Below are positions 7,571 to 14,820 of a stretch of 64,000 nucleotides of DNA, in pieces. Position 1 is the stretch's first letter. Every line of letters begins with the position of its first letter. Below the pieces are notes generated by a model, which worked only from the letters and a program-made list of their open reading frames with translations, made no database searches and was not told the DNA's origin. The DNA lies in NCBI GenBank assembly GCA_048058975.1, contig JBLLNP010000007.1, positions 284,572-348,571 of the forward strand. Reading direction: 5' to 3'. Source of the DNA: RHLJ01 sp048058975 (GTDB lineage: Bacteria; Bacteroidota; Rhodothermia; Balneolales; Balneolaceae). A program made the position numbers and the translations under genes.

Positions 7571-8656
7571 ATGGTTTACGCAGTAATTATGGCCGGGGGT
7601 TCCGGCACTCGTTTTTGGCCGAAAAGCACAAAAGCTTTACCAAAACAGTTTTTGAATTTGTTTGGAAAAGGGACCATGATCCAGAACACAGCGGATCGTA
7701 TTAAGGAGATTATTCCCCAGGAGAGAATCATGGTTGTAACGAATGAAAGTTACGTTCCCATAGTAAAGGAACAACTCCCAAAAGTTCCGGAAGAAAATAT
7801 TGTCGGAGAACCGGTTGCAAAAAACACAGCCCCATGCGTAGCTATTGCAGCTGAATTGCTTTACAAAAAAGATCGGGATGCAATTATGGTAGTTCTACCG
7901 GCGGACCACCATATCACAGACCCGGAAGGGTTTAATCAAATTTTAAAGAGCGCAATCGCTAAAGCTGAATCCGGATCACACCTTGTTACAATCGGAATAA
8001 ATCCAAGCCGACCTGAAACGGGTTTTGGATATATTCATGCCAATAATGAAGAGGAAGAGGCGCTTGCCGGGAATCCTGTTCATCCGGTAAGGGCTTTTAC
8101 GGAAAAACCCGATGAGCTTACCGCACAAAAATTTGTAGCTTCGGGCGAATATTTCTGGAATAGTGGAATGTTTATCTGGAAGGCTGAAACGGTACTTGGA
8201 GAGATTAGTAAACACCTGCCGGATATGTATGAAGAAGTTAAAGCGGCTTCACCAGAATTATATGAGTCAACACACGAGGCGGCAATTAATGATTTTTACC
8301 ATGCCTGTGAATCGGTGTCTATTGATTATGGTATCATGGAAAGCGCTGAATCTGTGTATGTCGTTCCGGGCGAATTTGGCTGGAATGATGTAGGAAGCTG
8401 GACTGCGGTTTACGAGCTTGCTGATAAGAACCAGCAAGGGAACTCTGTTCAAACGTTGAACGCTACTTTTGCCGAATCGGAAGGAAACCTGGTGCTTTCG
8501 TCTGGTGAGAAAATGATCTCTTTGGTAGGAGTAGAAAATCTCGCAGTTGTAGAAACAGAAGATGCTATTCTTGTTTGTAATCTCGAAAAAGCTCAGGGTG
8601 TAAAAGAGATAGTTGAACAGCTTAAAGGAAGTCCCGATTACCGGAAATTTCTTTAA
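7571..8656 (+). CDS. manC: Mannose-1-phosphate guanylyltransferase
   Basis: Makes GDP-mannose from mannose-1-phosphate and GTP, a precursor for surface polysaccharides. The nucleotidyltransferase signature MAGGSGTRFWPKS is at 8-20, with VLPADHHI and AFTEKPD further on. The C-terminal part is a left-handed helix-like region (GEFGWNDVGSWTAVYELA). At 361 residues it is the monofunctional form without a phosphomannose isomerase domain. It overlaps the downstream opposite-strand gene by 4 nt, tail to tail. Other hexose-1-P nucleotidyltransferases are possible but less likely. Confidence 0.88.
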   Translation: MVYAVIMAGGSGTRFWPKSTKALPKQFLNLFGKGTMIQNTADRIKEIIPQERIMVVTNESYVPIVKEQLPKVPEENIVGEPVAKNTAPCVAIAAELLYKKDRDAIMVVLPADHHITDPEGFNQILKSAIAKAESGSHLVTIGINPSRPETGFGYIHANNEEEEALAGNPVHPVRAFTEKPDELTAQKFVASGEYFWNSGMFIWKAETVLGEISKHLPDMYEEVKAASPELYESTHEAAINDFYHACESVSIDYGIMESAESVYVVPGEFGWNDVGSWTAVYELADKNQQGNSVQTLNATFAESEGNLVLSSGEKMISLVGVENLAVVETEDAILVCNLEKAQGVKEIVEQLKGSPDYRKFL

Positions 8657-9414
8657 TCGATTTCAATCGTTTGCATGTCGTAAGCCAGGCGAATGTGCTC
8701 AGGTAATTTTTCGTTTGATTCCTGATGATCAACATAGCTATTCATATGGATAAGATACGCCTCAGGAACTTCCAGCTCATTTATTAAGTCAATAGCCTCA
8801 GGAATGGTAAGATGAGTGGGATGTTCCGGAGACCAGCGGAGCGCGCTTAATACCAAAACCTTACTTCCTTTAATGAGGGATTTTGTTGCTTCCGGGATAG
8901 ATTTTACATCCGTTAAATACGAAAAATCATTAATTCTGAATCCTAGAATTTTAAGATCGCCGTGATATACTGGAAGGGGGGTTATCTTTAGGTCATCCAG
9001 AATTAGTTTAGAATCGATAACATTCAATTCAAGCGATGTTGATCCCGGGTATTTATTTTCCCCGAACATGTAGTCGAATCGTTTTTTTATGGATTCAACT
9101 GCAGTATTGGTAGTGTAAACCGGAATCGCGCTTTTGAGTGCGTAGTTATACATTCTCAAATCATCAAGCCCACCAATGTGGTCCATGTGCTCATGCGTTA
9201 TCAGCACATAATCTATATGCCGTATATTTGAACGGATACTTTGAATCCTGAATTCAGGCCCTGTATCAATTACTAGAGAAGTTTTTTTTGTTTGAATCCA
9301 GGCGGAACAACGCGTTCGTTCATTTCGTGGATCGTGGGCTAAATCTTCTCGTTTAAATCCTCCAGCCACAGGAACACCCATTGATGTACCAGTTCCCAGG
9401 AAGGTTACTTTCAT
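8653..9414 (-). CDS. MBL-fold metallohydrolase, PhnP-like
   Basis: Metallo-beta-lactamase-fold hydrolase of 253 residues. The N-terminal FLGTGTSMGVP is typical of PhnP-like phosphodiesterases, and the metal motif is THEHMDHIGGLDD (His74, His76, Asp78, His79). Later ligands are plausible in PVYHGDL and IHMNS. PhnP itself opens cyclic ribose phosphates, but there are no phn genes here, so the substrate is unknown. It directly abuts the upstream small gene (stop at 9415-9417, start at 9414) and forms a probable operon with it. Confidence 0.85.
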   Translation of the reverse strand: MKVTFLGTGTSMGVPVAGGFKREDLAHDPRNERTRCSAWIQTKKTSLVIDTGPEFRIQSIRSNIRHIDYVLITHEHMDHIGGLDDLRMYNYALKSAIPVYTTNTAVESIKKRFDYMFGENKYPGSTSLELNVIDSKLILDDLKITPLPVYHGDLKILGFRINDFSYLTDVKSIPEATKSLIKGSKVLVLSALRWSPEHPTHLTIPEAIDLINELEVPEAYLIHMNSYVDHQESNEKLPEHIRLAYDMQTIEID

Positions 9415-9714
9415 CTACTCCATCTCCCAGTCAGCGACAGACTCAGAGGGGGTAACCGCAAGCCGGTCCCATAGCTTGTCCAGTTCTTTCCTTACTACAG
9501 GTTTGACATAAACTCCAGCCAAGTCAATTTCTCCAAGCACTCGCGCTATAGTTCCAAGCTGAGATTCGATGGGTTTATTTTTATTTACGAGAACAAGCTT
9601 ATCGCCTTCAATTACACAATCTGCCCCCCTAAAAGATCCTCTTTCTTTTCTCAAGCGGTAACCGCTTTGTTCAAGCAGCTGTTCAAGTTCCAGTAAAAGT
9701 TTGTCCGGTTTCAC
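9415..9714 (-). CDS. Conserved small protein of unknown function
   Basis: A 99-residue soluble protein starting MKPDKLLLELEQLLEQSGYRL, followed by a short beta-rich section (SFRGADCVIEGDKLVLVNKN) and helices. No motif is recognised. The composition, the tight packing (4-nt overlap with the upstream gene and zero gap to the metallohydrolase) and the codon use argue that it is real. A role linked to the metallohydrolase is only an inference from context. Confidence 0.75.
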   Translation of the reverse strand: MKPDKLLLELEQLLEQSGYRLRKERGSFRGADCVIEGDKLVLVNKNKPIESQLGTIARVLGEIDLAGVYVKPVVRKELDKLWDRLAVTPSESVADWEME

Positions 9715-10436
9715 AAAGAAATAGCTAAAGTTATGGTATGAGAAGTCAGATCAAAATCGTAGAAATCATCATCAATATCAAAAGACTTAAAGTTGAAATC
9801 GTATCCCACACTAACAGACCGGTCGTTTAAGATTCGTAAAAAATTTAACCTGCTTTTAGCCTTAACGTAGAACAAAGAGCCACCAAAAAACCCTCCGCTT
9901 GAATTACTGAATCCATAACCAGGTGTAATTTCATTAGAAAAAAGAATCTTTTCACTAAATCTAAGTGTAAAGAAAGCGCCCCCCCCAGCCCCAAAGTTAG
10001 TTTGGCTAAAATTATCTTCAGTGCGATCATTATTTACGTTAGTAAGCGAACTGTGTAACTGGATTGGAATCCCTGCCAGAAAGCCTCTTTTATTTATAAG
10101 AAGAAACCGATTTGACAGAGTAAAATTAAGATCAAAAAGGGCTTGCTCATCCAGGCCGGTTAATCCATTCGCCAAAGTAATGCCCAGTTCTACTCCCGGA
10201 CTTTCGAAACCAATATAAAACGCGGTATTATCGAGTGCTAATTGGGAAGTATTTGGTCCGGTATTTTGAACTCCCATAAATTCAAACATTAATGGGGAAA
10301 CACCAGCCCTTAAATAAGAAGTGGAACTTGGAGCGGGACCGCGAGTTTCACCAACAGAAAACATTTGGGCAAAAGACTGGGGCGAAAAAAAAAGTAAAGC
10401 GAGAGCAATAGTTAGAAGGGATGAATATATTTTCAT
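9711..10436 (-). CDS. Putative outer-membrane beta-barrel protein
   Basis: Exported protein of 241 residues with a signal peptide (MKIYSSLLTIALALLFFSPQSFA, cleavage probably before QMF). The mature region alternates polar and hydrophobic residues and ends DFDLTSHTITLAISL, a plausible final beta-strand. This suggests a small barrel in the outer membrane. No specific function recognised. First gene of a three-gene minus-strand cluster, divergent from the glutathione peroxidase gene with only about 60 bp between them. Confidence 0.65.
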   Translation of the reverse strand: MKIYSSLLTIALALLFFSPQSFAQMFSVGETRGPAPSSTSYLRAGVSPLMFEFMGVQNTGPNTSQLALDNTAFYIGFESPGVELGITLANGLTGLDEQALFDLNFTLSNRFLLINKRGFLAGIPIQLHSSLTNVNNDRTEDNFSQTNFGAGGGAFFTLRFSEKILFSNEITPGYGFSNSSGGFFGGSLFYVKAKSRLNFLRILNDRSVSVGYDFNFKSFDIDDDFYDFDLTSHTITLAISL

Positions 10437-10496
10437 AGGGAATGAATTAGTACCGGATTCAAGTTCTTAAATAACGCAACTTTTAAACTTTATGTT

Positions 10497-11039
10497 ATGA
10501 AGATAATACTTACAATTCTATTAGCCACTATAATGACATCTTTAAACAAATCTGGAGTAGAAGGAATTTATGATTTTCCAGTTATTGATATCGATGGCAA
10601 TGAATTAAGCCTTGAACAATATAAAGGCAAGGTTCTGTTGATTGTTAATGTCGCTTCAAAATGTGGTTATACCCCACAATACGAGGGGCTTCAGGCAATT
10701 TATGAAGAATATGAAGATGACGGATTAGTGATTCTCGGGTTCCCGGCGAACAACTTTAAAGGACAAGAACCGGGCACGGAAGAGGATATCAAACAATTTT
10801 GTACACTTAATTATGGAGTGACTTTTCCAATGAGCTCTAAAGTATCTGTTCTTGGTGATGATCAGGATCCGCTGTTTACATATTTAACTTCTCAACCAAA
10901 CAAGGATTTTGAGGGAGAGATTAAATGGAACTTTGAGAAATTTCTTATAGATAAAGAAGGCAACCTGATTCGCCGGTTCAGAAGCTCAGTCAAACCGGAA
11001 AGCAAAGAACTCACTTCAGCTATAAAATCATTACTATAA
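10497..11039 (+). CDS. Glutathione peroxidase-family (thiol) peroxidase
   Basis: Thioredoxin-fold peroxidase of 180 residues that reduces hydroperoxides, probably using thioredoxin as in other bacterial cysteine-type members. The active-site loop NVASKCGYTPQYEGL has Cys56 instead of selenocysteine. The conserved FPANNFKGQEPGT and KWNFEKFLIDKEG motifs supply the Gln and Trp-Asn partners. A hydrophobic N-terminus (MKIILTILLATIMTSL) suggests export to the periplasm. It lies just upstream of tRNA-Asp. Confidence 0.93.
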   Translation: MKIILTILLATIMTSLNKSGVEGIYDFPVIDIDGNELSLEQYKGKVLLIVNVASKCGYTPQYEGLQAIYEEYEDDGLVILGFPANNFKGQEPGTEEDIKQFCTLNYGVTFPMSSKVSVLGDDQDPLFTYLTSQPNKDFEGEIKWNFEKFLIDKEGNLIRRFRSSVKPESKELTSAIKSLL

Positions 11040-11065
11040 AGTGGGAAATTCTTTATAAAGCAGGG

Positions 11066-11097
11066 TTGACTTCTTTTCCAATACCTGTGTATATTTG
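11066..11097 (+). promoter_or_regulatory. Promoter of tRNA-Asp
   Basis: TTG (11066-11068), 21-nt spacer, TATATTTG (11090-11097). This matches the Bacteroidota consensus (TTG ~20 nt TAnnTTTG) and ends 13 nt before the mature tRNA. Confidence 0.7.
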
Positions 11098-11110
11098 AGG
11101 CTCTCAATTA

Positions 11111-11184
11111 GGTCCGGTAGTTCAGTTGGTTAGAACGCCTGCCTGTCACGCAGGAGGTCGAGGGTTCGAGTCCCTTCCGGATCG
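11111..11184 (+). tRNA. tRNA-Asp (GTC)
   Basis: A 74-nt cloverleaf without encoded CCA. The acceptor stem is GGTCCGG/CCGGATC with one G-U pair. The D arm is GTTC/GAAC, the anticodon loop CTGTCAC (anticodon GTC) lies between CCTGC and GCAGG, and the T loop is TTCGAGT with stem GAGGG/CCCTT. Discriminator base is G, as expected for aspartate. Confidence 0.97.
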
Positions 11185-11188
11185 CTAA

Positions 11189-11225
11189 AAGCCTTGGGTT
11201 ACATAAGTAGTTCAAGGCTTTTTTT
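11189..11225 (+). terminator. Rho-independent terminator after tRNA-Asp
   Basis: Perfect 8-bp stem AAGCCTTG/CAAGGCTT with a 16-nt loop, followed by a run of T. Confidence 0.85.
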
Positions 11226-11282
11226 ATATTTATAAGTTAATACCTTCCAAAATATTTGTAAGTAATTAAATAACAATACTTA

Positions 11283-13175
11283 ATGTCTTCTATATATCCT
11301 ACATACGACGTAATAGTTGTTGGCGCAGGTCATGCAGGGAGTGAAGCTGCTGGAGCAGCAGCACAGCTTGGGGCTAAAACACTTCTTATTACAATGAATC
11401 TGGAAGCAATAGCAAAAATGTCGTGTAATCCGGCAATGGGAGGGGTTGCTAAAGGGCAATTAGTCCGAGAGATTGACGCGCTTGGAGGGCTTTCCGGAAT
11501 TGTGAGTGATGAATCCGGGGTCCAGTTCAGAATGCTTAATAGAAGCAAGGGGCCTGCCATGTGGAGCCCGCGCTGCCAAAGTGATCGGATGCTTTACGCG
11601 CAAAGAATGAGAGAACATCTTGAGGCAAAAGAGAACCTTAGTTTTCGTCAGGATAATGTTGTAGATCTTATTTCAGAAGACGGAAAAAGAATTTCTGGTG
11701 TTGTAACTCAAACCGGACAAAGGTTTTATGCTAAAGCGGTTGTCTTAACAAGTGGAACGTTTTTAAATGGGTTAATTCACATAGGTGAAAGCCAGTATGG
11801 AGGGGGAAGGTCGGGAGAACGGGCTTCTGTAGGAATTTCTGCGGCTCTTGAGAAGCTTGGTTTCGAAATCGGACGACTTAAAACAGGAACACCTCCAAGG
11901 GTTGATGGTCGTTCAGTAGATTACTCAAAGCTTGAGATACAATATGGAGATGAAAAGCCCACCCCTTTTTCTTTTATGACAGATCCGGACGGGCTACCTA
12001 AAGTAGAAGATCAACTTACCTGTTGGATTGGCTATACCAATGAAAAAGTTCATGAAGTTTTAAAGACCGGATTTGATCGAAGTCCGATGTTTAACGGAAG
12101 GATAAAATCCATTGGTCCAAGATACTGTCCTAGTATTGAAGACAAAATCAATCGCTTCGCAGACAAAGACAGACACCAGCTATTCTTAGAGCCAGAAGGT
12201 TGGAATACTTACGAAATGTACCTGAACGGTTTTTCTACTTCTCTTCCTGAAGAGACTCAATATGAGGCGCTAAAAGCTATTCCAGGTTTTGAGGAAATAG
12301 TTATGATTCGACCGGGTTACGCTATTGAATACGATTATTTCCCCCCACATCAGATTAAGCGAACACTCGAGACGAAGCAAATAGAAGGGCTGTTTTTTGC
12401 CGGACAGATCAATGGAACAACGGGCTACGAAGAAGCGGCTTGTCAGGGTTTAATGGCCGGGATAAACGCTGGATTAAAAGTGTTGGACAAGGAGACTTTT
12501 ATTCTGAAAAGATCAGAAGCCTATATTGGGGTTTTGATTGATGACTTGATAAATAAAGGTACAGAAGAACCGTATCGAATGTTTACTTCTAGAGCAGAGC
12601 ACAGGATTCTTCTCAGACAAGACAACGCAGATTTAAGACTGACGGAATTGGGATATAAGATCGGGCTTGCATCAGAAGAAAGATATAAGAAATTGATAGA
12701 AAAAAAGGAGCAGATAAATAAGCTTCATGATCTATTTATGAATCAAACAGTTAGGCCAGAGCAGATGGACTCAATGCTACTGGCAAAAGGTACGTCAGCG
12801 TTGTCCCAACCAGTAAAGGCGCATTCGGTATTATCAAGGCCTGAAGTTTCCATTAAAGATATGTTGGAATATGATAGTGAGCTTTCTTTAAAAACTAATG
12901 AAATAACCTCAGGCAGCTTTGCAATAGAAGAAGTTGAAATACAGATCAAGTATTCCGGGTATATTCAGAAGGAGTTTGAGATGGTAGAAGAGCTTAGTAA
13001 AAAAGAGAACACAGTCATTCCTGAACAGCTTGACTATTCCAAAATCAAAAGCCTATCTACCGAAGGGTATCAAAAGCTTTCTAAGATACGCCCCGAGACA
13101 ATCGGTCAAGCAGGAAGGATCAGCGGAGTTTCTGCAAGTGATCTTGCCGTGCTTATGGTTTACTTAAAACGATAA
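11283..13175 (+). CDS. mnmG: tRNA uridine 5-carboxymethylaminomethyl modification enzyme MnmG (GidA)
   Basis: FAD-dependent enzyme that, with MnmE, installs the cmnm5 group on U34 of tRNAs. The 630-residue protein has a Rossmann FAD motif (VVGAGHAGSEAAGAAAQLG), the family block MSCNPAMGGVAKGQLVREID and the C-terminal GidA helical domain (IKSLSTEGYQKLSKIRPETIGQA). The stop overlaps the rsmG ATG by one base (TAATG), giving the classic gidA-gidB operon. mnmE is not in the window. Confidence 0.97.
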   Translation: MSSIYPTYDVIVVGAGHAGSEAAGAAAQLGAKTLLITMNLEAIAKMSCNPAMGGVAKGQLVREIDALGGLSGIVSDESGVQFRMLNRSKGPAMWSPRCQSDRMLYAQRMREHLEAKENLSFRQDNVVDLISEDGKRISGVVTQTGQRFYAKAVVLTSGTFLNGLIHIGESQYGGGRSGERASVGISAALEKLGFEIGRLKTGTPPRVDGRSVDYSKLEIQYGDEKPTPFSFMTDPDGLPKVEDQLTCWIGYTNEKVHEVLKTGFDRSPMFNGRIKSIGPRYCPSIEDKINRFADKDRHQLFLEPEGWNTYEMYLNGFSTSLPEETQYEALKAIPGFEEIVMIRPGYAIEYDYFPPHQIKRTLETKQIEGLFFAGQINGTTGYEEAACQGLMAGINAGLKVLDKETFILKRSEAYIGVLIDDLINKGTEEPYRMFTSRAEHRILLRQDNADLRLTELGYKIGLASEERYKKLIEKKEQINKLHDLFMNQTVRPEQMDSMLLAKGTSALSQPVKAHSVLSRPEVSIKDMLEYDSELSLKTNEITSGSFAIEEVEIQIKYSGYIQKEFEMVEELSKKENTVIPEQLDYSKIKSLSTEGYQKLSKIRPETIGQAGRISGVSASDLAVLMVYLKR

Positions 13176-13834
13176 TGTTTCATGTGAAACATCGAATTTC
13201 ATATCAAAATCTTTCGCAAGAGTTGCTCAAAAAACAGTCGGCGCTATTTGAGCAGAATATTTTATTGCTAGAAGAATACGCCGAAAGACTTCTTTGGTGG
13301 AATAAAAGGATCAACCTTGTAAGTAGAGATGTTTCACATGAAACAATCAAAGAACATGTACTTCATTCATTGCTATTAGGGGGGGGCTTTGAAGAAGTTG
13401 ATCTTCGTGAAATAATCGATACAGGAACAGGCGGGGGATTGCCGGGCATACCTCTTGCAATCTGTTATCCAGATAAAAAGTTTTTGCTTAACGATATTGT
13501 TTCGAAAAAGATGATGGCAGTGAAGGAAACTGCGACTCATCTCGGCTTAAAAAATGTGCATGTGAATACAGGTTCAATAGCTAATGTTGAGATAAATAAA
13601 GGAGAGGTAATTATCTCGAAACACGCCTTTAAGATAAATCAATTACTATCTCTGATAGAAGAGAAAGCCTGGGGAGAGATTATTCTTTTAAAGGGGGAAA
13701 AAGAAGTTCCCAATGAATTAGAAGGAATTAAAGAAAAATTAGATATAGAAGTTATTGGCCTGGAAGATGCGCTGGAAAAAGATTTTTATATAGGAAAGGC
13801 TATTGTTAGAATAAAAAGGAAATTAAATGAATAG
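13175..13834 (+). CDS. rsmG: 16S rRNA (guanine-N7)-methyltransferase RsmG (GidB)
   Basis: SAM-dependent methyltransferase that modifies G527 (E. coli numbering) of 16S rRNA. The SAM site is IIDTGTGGGLPGIPLAI (about 90-106), and KHAFKINQLLSLIEEKA is a later family motif. At 219 residues it has normal length. The first codons, MFHVKH, are encoded by a parS-like 16-mer, and SHET (about 55-58) by a second one, so the gene doubles as a chromosome partition target. Overlaps mnmG by 1 nt and the WYL regulator by 8 nt. Confidence 0.94.
   Translation: MFHVKHRISYQNLSQELLKKQSALFEQNILLLEEYAERLLWWNKRINLVSRDVSHETIKEHVLHSLLLGGGFEEVDLREIIDTGTGGGLPGIPLAICYPDKKFLLNDIVSKKMMAVKETATHLGLKNVHVNTGSIANVEINKGEVIISKHAFKINQLLSLIEEKAWGEIILLKGEKEVPNELEGIKEKLDIEVIGLEDALEKDFYIGKAIVRIKRKLNE
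13176..13191. promoter_or_regulatory. parS-like centromere site 1
   Basis: TGTTTCATGTGAAACA differs by one central base from the near-universal ParB site TGTTTCACGTGAAACA. It covers the start of rsmG. It is the exact reverse complement of site 2. Confidence 0.8.
13330..13345. promoter_or_regulatory. parS-like centromere site 2
   Basis: TGTTTCACATGAAACA, the reverse complement of site 1, lies 154 bp further on inside rsmG. Two 15-of-16 matches this close are very unlikely by chance. Confidence 0.8.
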
Positions 13835-14765
13835 CTCAGAAAGAAGACTGAAACTGATGCTTCTTCTTCAACAACCAGGAAAGAAATTAACCGTTGAGGA
13901 AATCGCTAAAAAATTCGGGGTTAGTAGAAGGACTATTTTCAGGGATTTCAATACTTTACAAGAAATAAATGTGCCTGTAACGTGGGACAAATATGCTGGA
14001 TATGGAGTAATGCCGGGATATAAAGTTCCTCCATTGATGTTTACTTCTAAAGAGTTGGCAACTATTATGGTTGGCTTAAATTTTGTCAAGTCCCAGGTTG
14101 ATAAACAGCTTGTAGAGGACGCACAAGGGGTTGAGCTAAAAATAAAAAATGTTCTACCAGACGACCTTAAAGAGTTAATGGAATCGCTTGAAGCAAGGAC
14201 AATTGTAGATCCGTATTTAAAATTTAGTGGAGAAAAAAAGGAAGGGGGGGATTGGTATTTGTTAAGCAGCGCAATTGCTCAGAAGAGAAGAATTCAATTC
14301 GGTTACACTACGAAGTCAGGTGAAAAATCAATAAGAAAAGTGGATCCCTTCATCCTGGTATTTTATGAGGATCACTGGAATATGATTGGTAAATCTCACC
14401 TCAGAGGAGAGGTCAGGAATTTTATTCTTGATCAGATGGAAAAAATCGAAATTCTGGAAGAAAAAATTAGACTAGAAAAAGACATTGATGTAGAGGGGTT
14501 AATTTTTAGAAATAACGAGAGATCGGTTTTGGTAAGGCTAGTAGTCGAAAAAAGTTTTTTAGAGCGATTAAGAGCAAATTTACCGGCTAAAATTTTTAAG
14601 ATATCCGCCAAAAATCCTCAAAAAGTTCAGATCAGTTTTTATTTTGATAACCTAGACTTTTTGAATGAGTGGTTACTTCAGTTTGGAACAGCTATTGAAA
14701 TTGAATCTCCTAAGGAGCTTGAAGAGAAAAGAGATGTGCTGTTAAAAAAAATGTTGAGTCAATAA
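13827..14765 (+). CDS. HTH-WYL transcriptional regulator
   Basis: Protein of 312 residues with an N-terminal DeoR-like helix-turn-helix (RRLKLMLLLQQPGKKLTVEE and FGVSRRTIFRDFNTLQE, about 4-50). A WYL-type ligand-sensing domain follows (IQFGYTTKSGEKSIRKVDPF, FYEDHWNMIGKSHLRGEVR, about 155-210), then the WCX-type C-terminal region. WYL proteins sense ligands such as nucleic acids or nucleotides. Overlap with rsmG suggests cotranscription; its targets cannot be inferred. Followed by a terminator shared with convergent gyrA. Confidence 0.85.
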   Translation: MNSSERRLKLMLLLQQPGKKLTVEEIAKKFGVSRRTIFRDFNTLQEINVPVTWDKYAGYGVMPGYKVPPLMFTSKELATIMVGLNFVKSQVDKQLVEDAQGVELKIKNVLPDDLKELMESLEARTIVDPYLKFSGEKKEGGDWYLLSSAIAQKRRIQFGYTTKSGEKSIRKVDPFILVFYEDHWNMIGKSHLRGEVRNFILDQMEKIEILEEKIRLEKDIDVEGLIFRNNERSVLVRLVVEKSFLERLRANLPAKIFKISAKNPQKVQISFYFDNLDFLNEWLLQFGTAIEIESPKELEEKRDVLLKKMLSQ

Positions 14766-14767
14766 AA

Positions 14768-14795
14768 AATCCCGATCAGAAAACTGACCGGGATT
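14768..14795. terminator. Bidirectional terminator between WYL regulator and gyrA
   Basis: Stem AATCCCG-TCAG / CTGA-CGGGATT with one internal mismatch, AAAA loop, A-tract before and T-rich after. Suits both converging transcripts. Confidence 0.75.
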
Positions 14796-14820
14796 AAAAT
14801 TTCAAGGTTCCGAAACAAAG

